Source of the DNA: Sphingomonas sp. HF-S4
GTDB taxonomy: Bacteria > Pseudomonadota > Alphaproteobacteria > Sphingomonadales > Sphingomonadaceae
Direction: 5' to 3'
Assembly: GCF_032911445.1 (NCBI RefSeq)
Contig: NZ_JAWJEJ010000001.1
Location: forward strand, 620,001-684,000
Length of the DNA stretch: 64,000 bases
Shown here piece by piece: positions 1 through 9,113 of the stretch. The notes under the pieces were generated by a model. The model was not told the DNA's origin. It did no database searches and was given only the letters and a program-made list of their open reading frames with translations. The position numbers were made by a program, and so were the translations under genes. How positions within the stretch are numbered: position 1 is the first letter of the stretch; each line of letters starts with the position of its first letter.

Positions 1-415
1 CCTCATCGCGCGGCGCGCCCGCGACCTTGACGTCCTCCTGAATGTGAATCTTGTTGCGGTACTGACGCAGCCGGTGGAGTTCGCCGTACACGTCCCCGGC
101 CAAACCATCGAGAACCGCATATTTCCGGAGCACGTCGATCGCGATGGCGAACTTGTCGATTCTGCTCTCCTCGATCTTCTTGCGATCCGCCTCGACGATA
201 TTGGGCACTCCCTCGAGATTGTAGTTTTGTGCTCGATAAATGATCTGCGTCAACGCCGCTTCTAAGATGGCACCGGCCTGCAGCACGATCATTTTGCCAA
301 AAGAATTTTCCGCGTTCGCGTCGACCAGGTTGCATAGCACATCACAATTGTACCGAAGATTGTCGCCGACTTTGAATGACCCGACAAAATTACAGGGAAT
401 TTCAATGGTTGGCAT
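1..415 (-). CDS. HEPN-like hypothetical protein, 3' end beyond the window
   Basis: Reverse-strand frame open from an ATG at 415 to the window edge, at least 138 residues. A GAGG Shine-Dalgarno sequence lies about 6 bases upstream. The visible part is mostly helical and ends in LRQYRNKIH (R117 to H124, or R120-N121 to H124), which resembles the R-x4-6-H motif of HEPN proteins, many of which are RNases or small helical partners in toxin-antitoxin and defence systems. The family assignment rests on that motif and the helical character only. It starts 29 bases after the stop of the DUF6883-like gene, so the two are probably one operon. The C-terminus is missing because of the window boundary, not because of a mutation. 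Confidence 0.6.
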   Translation of the reverse strand, partial: MPTIEIPCNFVGSFKVGDNLRYNCDVLCNLVDANAENSFGKMIVLQAGAILEAALTQIIYRAQNYNLEGVPNIVEADRKKIEESRIDKFAIAIDVLRKYAVLDGLAGDVYGELHRLRQYRNKIHIQEDVKVAGAPRDE

Positions 416-444
416 CGTGTCCTCATCCTGCGCTGATGCGCGAT

Positions 445-1968
445 TCAATGCTTCGTTGTCTCGACTTCTGCTTCGATCCCGTTGAGCCGCAGGACCACTG
501 TCACCGCCCGCGCCCACGCGACCGCGCGATCAAAGGACTGGCCGTCGACAGGGCTCAACGCAAGGATCCCCGGGTACCCATCTCTAGTGCCGAGGCCATA
601 GCGCGCCAACCACCGCGCGAGACCCCGCCGCGCGTCGGCCACACGCACAGCGGCGCTGCCGAACTCGCCCTCGGCGATGGGCTCGCACCCAGTTATATAC
701 ATCGGCGTCGGAACCACGGCCTCGGCGTCGCGAAGACCCCTGCTGTTCGCCCATTCCCACAGCCGCGCCCAATCATTTTCATCGCGCTCGCCCGGCGGCA
801 GGATCGGCACGTCCCCCGGCTCGATTGCATCTGCGTCACGTTTGCCAGGGTAGGCGGTCGAGAGCGACGGCAGCGCACCGGGGTTCATGTTCCAGCCAGT
901 TACCAGCACGCCCGTCTTGCCGCCGCGGCTGCGTACCCGCATCACGACATCGAAGCGTGCGCCGTAGCCGTCCTGCCATTCGTTGAGCTGGACCGCCTCA
1001 GGATCTGCCGAAGCAAGCCCATAGTAAAGTTGCCCGGCGAGGTAGCGCCAATCCTCCGGATCGATGCCGATGTCGTCGATGATGAAATTCGCCTTCGATC
1101 CACCATCCTTGTGCGTGCGATCGAACAGATATTTGGTGAATTTACCCTCGGGCATGATCGCCTCCAGGATGTCGTCCGGATCACTCGAAGCCTCGAACTC
1201 GAACGTCTTCTTCTCGGCGTTCAAGAACATTGCTTCGCTCAGCGCCTCGATCACGCGGTGCTCGACGTTTGGCGCGTGCTTGCGGGCGAGGGCCGACGCG
1301 ATCGCAGCGCCCACCTCCGAAAGCTCGGATTTGGGCAAACCATCCGGCCCTTGCGACCGCAACCAGCCATAATCCTCCCAAATGAGACCCCCGGGTTTGA
1401 ACTGCGCCGCGCCCTCCAGCGCCCAATCCTCGTCGCCCTCAATTGTGCGATCCTGGACGACCGTCCCGTCGACAATCGCTGCGCCGAAAATCAAGAGCTC
1501 GAAAAAGCCGCCGCGATGGAGCGGATTACCCGGATCGATCGCGAAGCCGCCGACATAACCGGTTACGCGCTTCAGTGACCCATCGACACGATCGCGCATC
1601 TCGTCGGTCAGCGCCGACAACACCACGCACTCTTCGGTTCGACGGCGAAAGATTCGCTCTCCCCATGCGCGGTCGATGCTGCTCCATCCGCCGTCGAGCG
1701 AATTAAGCCATTGCAAGATGACCAGCTTGTACGTGTCTATATCGCGCGAGACGGTGCGCCCGCTACCCTTCTCGGTTCCGTGCACCGCCGTCGTCCGTTC
1801 CGCAAAGCCGAGCAGTGAGGGCAAACCAAGCCGGAATTGCGAACGGACCGTACCGCCCGGGTCAGCACCTGAGACGGCGGCGAAGACCGCAGCAGTGAAG
1901 AACGGCAATTGCGGCTCGGGCAAACCAGCGACGCTGCCGTCGAACAGAAAGGCGTAAGCATGCGTCAC
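445..1968 (-). CDS. DUF6883-like domain protein, 507 aa
   Basis: Long reverse-strand frame starting at a GTG (1968-1966), with no convincing ribosome binding site. Residues about 277-378 match the DUF6883 pattern as I know it: a K-x-x-K-Y-L start, a GGSKANFI segment, a W-x-x-L-A helix, a YGARFDVVMRV strand, then GVLVTGW and LSTAYP. The roughly 270 residues before it and 130 after it are not recognised. No signal peptide or membrane segment is seen, so a cytoplasmic location is likely. DUF6883 has no established biochemical role that I can cite. The neighbours are HEPN-like proteins on both sides, which suggests an accessory or defence-type cluster, but this is inference. Confidence 0.7.
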   Translation of the reverse strand: MTHAYAFLFDGSVAGLPEPQLPFFTAAVFAAVSGADPGGTVRSQFRLGLPSLLGFAERTTAVHGTEKGSGRTVSRDIDTYKLVILQWLNSLDGGWSSIDRAWGERIFRRRTEECVVLSALTDEMRDRVDGSLKRVTGYVGGFAIDPGNPLHRGGFFELLIFGAAIVDGTVVQDRTIEGDEDWALEGAAQFKPGGLIWEDYGWLRSQGPDGLPKSELSEVGAAIASALARKHAPNVEHRVIEALSEAMFLNAEKKTFEFEASSDPDDILEAIMPEGKFTKYLFDRTHKDGGSKANFIIDDIGIDPEDWRYLAGQLYYGLASADPEAVQLNEWQDGYGARFDVVMRVRSRGGKTGVLVTGWNMNPGALPSLSTAYPGKRDADAIEPGDVPILPPGERDENDWARLWEWANSRGLRDAEAVVPTPMYITGCEPIAEGEFGSAAVRVADARRGLARWLARYGLGTRDGYPGILALSPVDGQSFDRAVAWARAVTVVLRLNGIEAEVETTKH

Positions 1969-2173
1969 GATGTTGGTCCATTAGGTAAGGCTGATGATTT
2001 CTGCCCTGCGGCAAGCGCAAACAACGCGCAGCGGCACGGTTCGATTCATGCTGTTCTCCGCTCGATCGGCCCTTTTCACAACCTGCCTTTCGTATGCGAC
2101 GGATGATCTATTGTCACATCCATCACGGGTCGCACCTGCCACGTTTCGTCCCCATATGCCGGCCGGAGGCAAC

Positions 2174-2959
2174 ATGGCCGATATCTTTCGTTTCGCATTT
2201 CCCCGTACCCTCTTTGATCAGGCACCGGAGGCATATCGTCTCGGCTATTTGATGCTCGGGCGGCTCTGGAACGACTGCGTCATTCTAACTCGGCAGATGC
2301 TGACCGCGCGGAATCGTCCGGCCAGCGGCTTTACCGACGCGGACGGCCATGCCGCCATCGCGACCGAACTTCTCAACCTCCGCCTGCTTGCGAGCCGGCT
2401 GCACGAAGGCGCAGCACTACTTCGCCAGCTGGGCACCTTCTCGCGTCATTGGCAGGAAGACTTGCCCGCCGAGGCGGTGGCTGCAGTGAAACGCGTCCGT
2501 CGGTATTTTTCCAATTCCGGCGCACCGCTTAGCCGGTTGCGGCACACCATGGGCTTCCATCAAGACGCTGACGTCGCCCGTGCGGCGCTCGACACGATCG
2601 GTGAGCCGGAACTCTTCGACTATCACGGCGAGCATTTTGCGACGACCCTGTACATGAGTGCCGAAGTGCTCGAGCTTCGCGCCCTGGCAGTGCTGCTCGG
2701 CACCGAAACGGCACGCGAGGCGATAAACATCCTGGCGGAAGACGCGCTCGAAGTCCTCGGCGACACGGACATCGCCTGCCAGGCCTTTCACAGCTGGTTT
2801 CTCAATACCCATATCGTGCCGCACCATCCGCTCGACCTTGGTGAGACAATCACGCTGACCAATGCGCCGGAGCATGACGCGGTCATCGTCCCGTTCTTCG
2901 TTAGCTTCCACACGATCAACGACGGCAGCGACGAATCCACTTTGGGTGCTGCGCCATGA
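2174..2959 (+). CDS. HEPN-like hypothetical protein, 261 aa
   Basis: The frame is open from 1994, but the best start is the ATG at 2174 (MADIFRFAF), which has GGAGG at 2165-2169. The protein is rich in helix. It contains LRHTMGFHQD with R123 and H129, an R-x5-H spacing with a polar residue after the Arg, as in HEPN-fold proteins. A further distinctive feature is a C-terminal strand-rich tail. It is divergent from the DUF6883-like gene, with about 200 bases between the two starts. The function is unknown; the HEPN link is a motif-level suggestion that a structure prediction could settle. Confidence 0.65.
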   Translation: MADIFRFAFPRTLFDQAPEAYRLGYLMLGRLWNDCVILTRQMLTARNRPASGFTDADGHAAIATELLNLRLLASRLHEGAALLRQLGTFSRHWQEDLPAEAVAAVKRVRRYFSNSGAPLSRLRHTMGFHQDADVARAALDTIGEPELFDYHGEHFATTLYMSAEVLELRALAVLLGTETAREAINILAEDALEVLGDTDIACQAFHSWFLNTHIVPHHPLDLGETITLTNAPEHDAVIVPFFVSFHTINDGSDESTLGAAP

Positions 2960-3389
2960 CGACGATCTTGGGCCTTCGTTTCCATCCCTCGGTTTATCGA
3001 ATGTCCACTGAAATATTGCCTCCGCCCAGAAGCTGCCCGGCGGCTACCGGCCCACTTCCGGTCATTGGAAAGGCACATACGATGTCGGCTGCTTCTGGGC
3101 CGGCTACGGAATGGCCGGTTTGCGGTTGAGGAAGCGCTGAGGCGGATCAAAGGGACCGCCAGCGATAACTAAGTTGGTCAGCAGCCGCTTCGGCTACTGT
3201 TAAAGCGCCTGCAACGCTGAGGCCGAAGCGCTAATTGCTTTGAAAAGTCATAACCAACTATCGCGTTGCGGTGCTCCTTCGTCTAACCTCCCGTGATTAG
3301 GGAGGATGAAAATGTACAGATCAATTATGGGTGCGCTTCTTTGAGTTCACCATCCAGCACGCACTCGCTCATGCCGGTATTCTGTGTCA
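2960..3389 (+). other. non-coding stretch, no recognisable feature
   Basis: About 430 bases between the HEPN-like gene and the Sel1-like remnant. Short frames exist on both strands, but none has sphingomonad-like protein composition or a credible ribosome binding site. No tRNA, terminator or long inverted repeat was seen. Confidence 0.5.
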
Positions 3390-3800
3390 ATGAGCAAGAG
3401 CGACAATCTGTGGCAGCGTTACTGGGGTATTCGACACGACCATCAGAATGGTCATCGCATGCCAATACTATGGCATCTCGCTCTCGGCGGTGACACGGAC
3501 GCGATGGTGGAATAGAGCAGCGACCTCTGCGGGGGAGGCCGTGTCGCCGATCGGTTTAGCCGGAGCGGTCTCGCTTATTTGGCGTATCGGCGGAGCAATT
3601 ACTTGGGAGCGCAGCACCTTGCGATGATCGCGTTCAACCGGAACGACCTCCAAGGGTATAGGCATTGGCTCAATAGAGCGGCACGATTGGGCGATCGAGA
3701 TGCAGGCCAAGAGCTGCGACGCTTCGAGGTCCGGTTGCCCCACACTAACGCAGGCCCAATTCGCCGCAAACGTCCGCATAGGCGCTCTGAGCTTCGGTAA
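3390..3800 (+). pseudogene. Sel1/TPR-like protein gene broken by an in-frame amber codon
   Basis: From the ATG at 3390 the frame reads a sensible 41 residues (MSKSDNLWQRYWGIRHDHQ..., ending GGDTDAMVE), then TAG at 3513-3515. It continues in the same frame as GGRVADRFSRSGLAYLAYRR... and a typical Sel1-like tail (GAQHLAMIAFNRNDLQGYRHW, then AARLGD and RRFEVRLPH) to the stop at 3800. Both halves have the W/Y- and A-rich helix-pair style of Sel1-like repeat proteins, and together they give about 136 residues. The single in-frame stop makes this look like a recent nonsense allele. The alternative is that the downstream half is re-initiated at the ATG at 3579 as a 73-residue protein. No strong ribosome binding site is seen before either start. 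Confidence 0.5.
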
Positions 3801-4060
3801 GCCGCCGTTCCGTTCTCCACCCAATTTGAGACGTACGGGCTGTCCTCGTGCTCGGCGGAAGCAGCCGCCAGGCCGCCGTGAATGAATGGCCGGAGTAGAA
3901 GCGGGAAGGGTTGTCCGAACGTCCGCTTCTGGTTCCTCGCAGCGAAGCGCCTGTCTACGCTGCCCCGTCGTCGATGGCGTTGATCCCCTAAAAGCCGCTG
4001 TGTAATGCCTCTGTGCATGGCGGCGATTTATCGGTTCGCAGGTCCAGGCGGGAGCGAGGG

Positions 4061-4261
4061 ATGGAGATCGGAACGCGGATCGACGAGGTCGGGACGTTGA
4101 TCCGCGACGGCGGTGGCTTCTACCTGCGTCGAGATCTTGGTGGGAGGTTCGAGCTCGAGCTTCATCGCACGCCCGTAGATCTGGTCGAAAAGCGTGTGCG
4201 GCTAGTGGGCATTCTTGTTGGTTCGAACCTCGTAAATGCCGACGGCGTTGCACCGGTGTGA
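4061..4261 (+). CDS. DUF5818-like small protein, 66 aa
   Basis: The ATG at 4061 is preceded by GGAGCGAGGG, a usable ribosome binding site; the in-frame upstream ATG at 4013 lacks one. The protein MEIGTRIDEVGTLIRDGGGF... reads as a short antiparallel beta protein of the form G-T-R...V-G-T-L-I-R-D-G-G-G-F-x-L-R, which resembles the small DUF5818 proteins common in sphingomonads. No signal peptide or cysteines are present. The function is unknown. It stands alone in low-coding DNA beside the broken Sel1-like gene. Confidence 0.55.
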   Translation: MEIGTRIDEVGTLIRDGGGFYLRRDLGGRFELELHRTPVDLVEKRVRLVGILVGSNLVNADGVAPV

Positions 4262-4749
4262 TTGAAAAGCTGCGGAGGGACCACCTGCCACGCGCCGCCG
4301 GTCAGCGACCCGCCAAGGTCATGAAATCCTCCGGACCAGGGCCAGCGTTTCAACGCGGCCGTCCAGACGGATGAATGGATTTCCGCATTCGGGAACTGTC
4401 GGCGGTCGCTGAACGGCCGCTTGTGGGTCTTACTACATTGGTAGACAGCGACGAACATCCGCTTCAGAAACTAGCGAATTCTTGGACGTTGACCATCAGC
4501 TACGCCCCGAGGTCGAAGGGCAACCGTAGCCCCCGTTCGCTGTCGATGATCGCTTCCACGCTCGATTAGGGGCGGCGCTTCGGTCCCGAGCGTAGCGTCG
4601 CGTAGCTGGCCTGGCGTCCGTTGCATACGGACAGGCGACGGTTCGCCAAAGAGGTAGGTGTAACTGGTATAGACATGGTGCTGACATTGCGCGATAGTCT
4701 GGTTAGGAATTGGATGCAGACAGCCGGCTAGGCTGCAGAGTAGGCAAAA
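4262..4749 (+). other. upstream region of the alginate operon, otherwise non-coding
   Basis: Nearly 490 bases without a credible gene. A short reverse-strand segment near 4500-4560 reads AIIDSERGLRLPFDLGA, which may be a scrap of a former gene, but it has stops on both sides. The last 90 bases must hold the promoter of the PL6 operon and contain a UxuR-like half-palindrome at 4663-4676, listed separately. Confidence 0.45.
4663..4676 (+). promoter_or_regulatory. candidate GntR (UxuR/ExuR-like) operator upstream of the PL6 operon
   Basis: ACTGGTATAGACAT shares 10 of 14 positions with ATTGGTATACCAAT, the palindrome I recall for the enterobacterial hexuronate regulators UxuR/ExuR. It lies 74 bases before the start of the first lyase gene. 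Similar sequences occur before the kinase/TonB pair and before the regulator gene. The match is short and degenerate and was counted by eye. Confidence 0.4.
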
Positions 4750-6942
4750 TTGGTGCGAGTAACCTCGATTATCGCTTGGAGCATGATTGCCGCGGCCTCT
4801 GCCCCGGCTCAAGCTCGCGAGTGGCTGGTTTATAGCCAGGCCGAATACGCTTCTGCAGCGCGGCAGCTAACACCGGGCGATAGGATCTTGCTCGCCGACG
4901 GCGAGTGGAAGGACTTCCAGATCCGGCTGACGGGGCAGGGGCGCAGCAATGCGCCGATCCGCCTTGCCGCCCAGACCCCGGGCAATGTGGTGCTTACCGG
5001 CGCGTCCAACCTGAAGCTTAGCGGGCGCTACCTGGAAGTTTCGGGGCTCACCTTCCGCAACGGCTATTCCCCCGACGACCAGGTGATCGCGTTTCGCACC
5101 AGCGCCAAGGCTTGGGCAGACGATAGCCGCGTAACGGGCATCGTCATCGACCGATTCAACAAGCCCGATCGGCGCACCGAAGACAATTGGGTGGCGATCT
5201 ACGGCCGCGGCAATCGCGTCGACCAGTCGCATTTCGAAGGCAAGGCCAATGGCGGTGCGATGCTGATCGTCGTGCGGCAGAAGGGCATGCCACTCGATAA
5301 TCGTGCACGGATCGATCACAATTATTTCGGTCCGCGGCCGCCGCTCGGCTCGAATGGCGGCGAGACGATCCGGATCGGCACCAGCACCGAATCGGGCAGC
5401 GATTCGGGCACCGTGGTCGAGGACAATCTTTTCGAGCGGTGCGACGGCGAAGTCGAGATCGTCTCGGTCAAGTCGGGCGGCAATATGATCCGGCGCAACA
5501 CGTTCCTGGAATCGCAGGGCTCGCTGGTGCTGCGCCATGGCAGCGGCAATATCATCGAGGGCAATGTGTTTCTCGGCCGCGGGGTGCCGCACAGCGGCGG
5601 GATCCGCGTGATCAACGAGCGCCAGGTGATCCGGAACAACTATCTTGAGGGGCTCGCGGGCACCGACTTCACCAGCGCGATCGCCGTGATGAACGGCGTG
5701 CCCAACTCGCCGGTCAACCGCTACATGCCGGTGCGCGACGTGATGATCGAGCGCAACAGCATCGTCGAGGTGGCGCGGATCACGATCGGGGCGGGGGCGG
5801 ATGCCGAGCGCTCGCAGGCGCCGCGCGACGTGCGGATCGCCGGGAACCTGATTTCGGGCGTCGGCGGCAAAGATCCGCTGCGGATCGAGGCCGATGCTTC
5901 GGGCGTGCAGTTTGCAGGCAATGTGCTGGCCGGCAAGGCGAGCGCGGTTGCCGGGATCCCGGCGCGCAACGTGGCGCTCGAGCGCGCGGAGAACGGGTTG
6001 CTCTATCCCCGGGATCGCACGCTGACGATAGGAGCGAGCCGTGACCTGCGCTCGGTGGCGCGCGAGAGTGTAGGCGTCGCCTGGTACGCAAAGCCGGCGC
6101 AGCGCGCGGTTGCGTTCGACAGCGGTCGGACGATCGACGTCCGCGCCGGAGCCTCGCTTGGCGATGCAGTGAAGCGGGCGGGCGCGGGCGACGCAGTGCG
6201 GCTGGCGCCGGGAAGCTATACGGTCGCGGCGCCGATCGTGGTCGACCGGCCGCTGACGCTGCGCGCGGCGCGCGGCAGCGCGACGATCCGGATGCACACG
6301 ACGCTGTTCCAGCTCGAGGAAGGGGGCGCGCTGCAACTCGACGGGGTGGCGATCGACGGCAGCGGCGCGGCCATAGGCAGCGCGGTGATCCGGGCGAGCG
6401 CGCGGCCGATGCTGGGCAATTACCGCGTGCGGATTGCGCACAGCCGCGCGGCGAACGTCCCTGGCGACGTGATCGCGAGCAGCCCGGCGACGTTGGCCGA
6501 AGCGATCGCGATCGACGACAGCGACTTCGAAGGTGTCGCCGGCGCGGTGGTCGCCGCGCATGCCGAGACCGGCGCTGACGGGCTGTACAGCGCCGAGCGT
6601 GTGACGATCGCCGACAGCCGCTTCGTCAAGGTCGGCACCATCGCCGATCTCTATCGCGGCGGCACCGACGAAAGCACCTTCGGCCCGCATTTCGCGATGA
6701 CCGGCTCGACCGTGACCGACAGCGGCGCGGTGCTGCTCTCGGGGGTGCAGGAAGCAGAAGTGCGTGGCAACCGCTTCGTCCGCAGCAAGGGCGTCGCTGT
6801 GGTCCACAGCGTCGGCGCCCCCGACACGCGGATCGCGGGCAACACCTTCGCCGCGACGCCGGCACCGAGCGTGCGCGAGTTGCACTATGCGGGGCCGCCG
6901 CGCGCGGCGCTCGAAGACAATGTGATGGAGAAGAGCCTGTGA
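4750..6942 (+). CDS. polysaccharide lyase family 6 (alginate lyase)
   Basis: A secreted or periplasmic lyase that would cleave alginate by beta-elimination. The start is TTG 4750 or GTG 4753; both give the same Sec signal peptide ending AQA, about residue 22. The protein is a right-handed parallel beta-helix with two helical halves (about 25-400 and 430-720), the length and layout of two-domain PL6 enzymes. The catalytic pair of the chondroitinase B/PL6 fold is visible as K241 in VSVKSGG and R262 in VLRHGSG (TTG numbering); the 21-residue spacing equals that of known PL6 enzymes. PL6 also includes dermatan sulfate lyases; the PL17, SDR and KDG kinase neighbours argue for alginate. The stop overlaps the next start by 4 bases (GTGA). 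Confidence 0.9.
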   Translation: MVRVTSIIAWSMIAAASAPAQAREWLVYSQAEYASAARQLTPGDRILLADGEWKDFQIRLTGQGRSNAPIRLAAQTPGNVVLTGASNLKLSGRYLEVSGLTFRNGYSPDDQVIAFRTSAKAWADDSRVTGIVIDRFNKPDRRTEDNWVAIYGRGNRVDQSHFEGKANGGAMLIVVRQKGMPLDNRARIDHNYFGPRPPLGSNGGETIRIGTSTESGSDSGTVVEDNLFERCDGEVEIVSVKSGGNMIRRNTFLESQGSLVLRHGSGNIIEGNVFLGRGVPHSGGIRVINERQVIRNNYLEGLAGTDFTSAIAVMNGVPNSPVNRYMPVRDVMIERNSIVEVARITIGAGADAERSQAPRDVRIAGNLISGVGGKDPLRIEADASGVQFAGNVLAGKASAVAGIPARNVALERAENGLLYPRDRTLTIGASRDLRSVARESVGVAWYAKPAQRAVAFDSGRTIDVRAGASLGDAVKRAGAGDAVRLAPGSYTVAAPIVVDRPLTLRAARGSATIRMHTTLFQLEEGGALQLDGVAIDGSGAAIGSAVIRASARPMLGNYRVRIAHSRAANVPGDVIASSPATLAEAIAIDDSDFEGVAGAVVAAHAETGADGLYSAERVTIADSRFVKVGTIADLYRGGTDESTFGPHFAMTGSTVTDSGAVLLSGVQEAEVRGNRFVRSKGVAVVHSVGAPDTRIAGNTFAATPAPSVRELHYAGPPRAALEDNVMEKSL

Positions 6943-9113
6943 TCCGCGCGCTACTGGTGACGACAGCGCTGGTCGTGGCGGCGCCCGTCGCGGCGCAGCC
7001 GGCCGGGCCGGTGCTGTTCGATCCCGTAGGGTTCGCCGCGGTGCGTGGTGCGCAGCCGCCGCTGTTCGCGGGCGAACTGACGCGCGTGAAGGCGCTGGTC
7101 GAAGCCGCAATGCGCGCGCCTATCGACGTGCCGGTGCCCAAGGATCCGGGCGGTGGCTATACCCATGAGCAGCACAAACGAAACTATACCGCGCTCTACG
7201 GCGCCGGGCTGCTCTACCGGATCACCGGCGACGCCAGATATGCCGACTATGCGCGGCGGCTGCTGCTTGCCTATGCCCAACTCTATCCGACGCTGGGGCC
7301 GCACCCGGCCAAGGCCAACGAGGCGGCAGGCCGGCTGTTCTGGCAGAGCCTCAACGACAGCGTCTGGCTTGTCTATGGCGCGCAGGGTTATGACGCGATC
7401 CGCGACACGCTGAGCCCTGCCGACCGCAAGACGATCGACGACAACGTCTTCCGCCGGATGGCCGAGTTCCTGTCAGTGGGGAATGCCGCGAGCTTCAATC
7501 GCATTCACAATCACGCGACCTGGGCCGCGGCGGGCGTCGGGATGACCGGCTATGTGCTGCGCGACTCCGAACTGGTCGCGCGCGCGCTCAAGGGGACGGA
7601 CAAGAGCGGCAAGGCAGGCTTCCTCGCGCAGGTCGACCAACTCTTCTCGCCCGACGGCTATTATACAGAAGGCCCCTATTACCAGCGCTATGCGCTCCAG
7701 CCCTTCGTGGTGTTCGCCGCGGCGATCGCCGCGAACCAGCCCGAGCTCGGCATCTGGAAGCGGCGCGACGGCGTGCTGCTCAAGGCGATCCGCACCACGA
7801 TCCAGCTAACCTATGACGGCTATTTCTTCCCGCTCAACGACGCGATGCGCGACAAGAGCCTCAAGACCGACGAACTCTATCAGGCCGTGGCGATCGGCTA
7901 TGCCGCCACCCAGGATCCGAGCTTCCTGAGCATCGCGCAGTGGCAGGGGCGCTCGACGCTGACTCCCGACGGCATCGCGGTGGCGCGCGATCTCGCCGCG
8001 GGCAAGTTCAAGCCGTTCGCCTTCCCCTCGCAGCTCTATCGCGACGGTCCCGAGGGGACACGCGGCGCGCTAGCGGTGATGCGCAGCCGGCAGGGCGACG
8101 ATGCCGCGCAAGTGCTGGTCGCCAAGAACAGCGCGATGGGCATGGGGCATGGCCATTTCGACAAGCTCAACTGGCTGCTCTATGACGCCGGCAAGGTGAT
8201 CGTCACCGATTACGGCGCGGCCCGCTTTCTCAACATCGAAGCCAAGGACGGCGGGCGCTACCTCAAAGAAAACGAGAGCTGGGCGAAGCAGACCGTCGCG
8301 CACAACACGCTGGTGGTGAACGAAAGCTCGCATTTCGATGGCAAGTGGAAGCTCGGCGAGGAGCATGCGCCGCGCCAGCTGTTCTTCGCTGGCGACGCCC
8401 CCACCAAGGTCAGCACCGCCGAGATGACGGGCGCCTATCCGGGCGTGACCTTCCGCCGCACGCTGGTCCAGCTGCCGCTCGGCAAGGGTAGTCCCTTGGT
8501 GCTCGACCTGCTGCGTGCGAAAGGCGACAAGCCGGCGACCTACGACCTGCCGCTGCATTATGCAGGGCACATCATCGAGGTTGGCTTCCCGGCCAAGTCG
8601 AATACCGCCGCCCGGCCGGTGCTTGGCGCGGCCAACGGGTACCAGCATATCTGGGTCGATGTAGTGGGCACGGCGGGCGCCGAGGGCGCGGCGCTGACCT
8701 GGATCAACGGCGGCCGTTTCTACACCTATCGCATGCTCCCGCCCGAGGGCGCGATGTTGTATCTGGGCGAGACCGGCGCTAACGATCCGCGCTTCAACCT
8801 GCGCCGCGAGCCGCTGCTGCTCCAGCGGGTGGCGGGCAAGGCCGACGTGACCTTCGTCTCGCTGCTCGAGCCGCACGGCGCCTATGACCCCGCCGCCGAG
8901 ACCACGGTGGCGAGCCAGAGCCAGGTCCAGGCACTGCGCCATGTCCGCGGCAGCGACGGCGATCTGGTGCTGGTCCAGCCCCGCACGGGCGCACCGGTGA
9001 TCATCGCGATCGCCGACGATACCGACCCCAACAAGACCCACAGCGCCATGATAGACGGCCGCACGATCCGCTGGACCGGGCACTTCGCCCACATCGGTGG
9101 AGACGCGAAATGA
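6939..9113 (+). CDS. polysaccharide lyase family 17 oligoalginate lyase (heparinase II/III-like)
   Basis: An exolytic lyase expected to degrade oligoalginates from the PL6 enzyme to unsaturated monouronate (DEH). It has a GTG start and a signal peptide (MIRALLVTTALVVAAPVAAQ). The N-terminal alpha/alpha-toroid is at about 25-360; the heparinase II/III-type beta-sheet domain follows to 724. Expected active-site residues are present: N191-H192 in NRIHNHATW, the tyrosines of GPYYQRYA (Y247/Y248) and H404/H406 in GMGHGHFDKLN, which line up by spacing with the residues reported for PL17 Alg17C. The length of 724 residues fits the family. It overlaps PL6 by 4 bases upstream and the transporter by 4 bases downstream (ATGA), indicating translational coupling. 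Confidence 0.92.
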   Translation: MIRALLVTTALVVAAPVAAQPAGPVLFDPVGFAAVRGAQPPLFAGELTRVKALVEAAMRAPIDVPVPKDPGGGYTHEQHKRNYTALYGAGLLYRITGDARYADYARRLLLAYAQLYPTLGPHPAKANEAAGRLFWQSLNDSVWLVYGAQGYDAIRDTLSPADRKTIDDNVFRRMAEFLSVGNAASFNRIHNHATWAAAGVGMTGYVLRDSELVARALKGTDKSGKAGFLAQVDQLFSPDGYYTEGPYYQRYALQPFVVFAAAIAANQPELGIWKRRDGVLLKAIRTTIQLTYDGYFFPLNDAMRDKSLKTDELYQAVAIGYAATQDPSFLSIAQWQGRSTLTPDGIAVARDLAAGKFKPFAFPSQLYRDGPEGTRGALAVMRSRQGDDAAQVLVAKNSAMGMGHGHFDKLNWLLYDAGKVIVTDYGAARFLNIEAKDGGRYLKENESWAKQTVAHNTLVVNESSHFDGKWKLGEEHAPRQLFFAGDAPTKVSTAEMTGAYPGVTFRRTLVQLPLGKGSPLVLDLLRAKGDKPATYDLPLHYAGHIIEVGFPAKSNTAARPVLGAANGYQHIWVDVVGTAGAEGAALTWINGGRFYTYRMLPPEGAMLYLGETGANDPRFNLRREPLLLQRVAGKADVTFVSLLEPHGAYDPAAETTVASQSQVQALRHVRGSDGDLVLVQPRTGAPVIIAIADDTDPNKTHSAMIDGRTIRWTGHFAHIGGDAK

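Noticed and set aside
445..1578. 400-codon forward frame at 376-1578
   Set aside because: Antisense to the DUF6883-like gene with Arg/His/Pro-rich random composition.
4867..7110. 747-codon reverse frame over the PL6 gene
   Set aside because: Arg/Ala/His-rich shadow of a GC-rich gene; the forward frame has a signal peptide and catalytic K/R.
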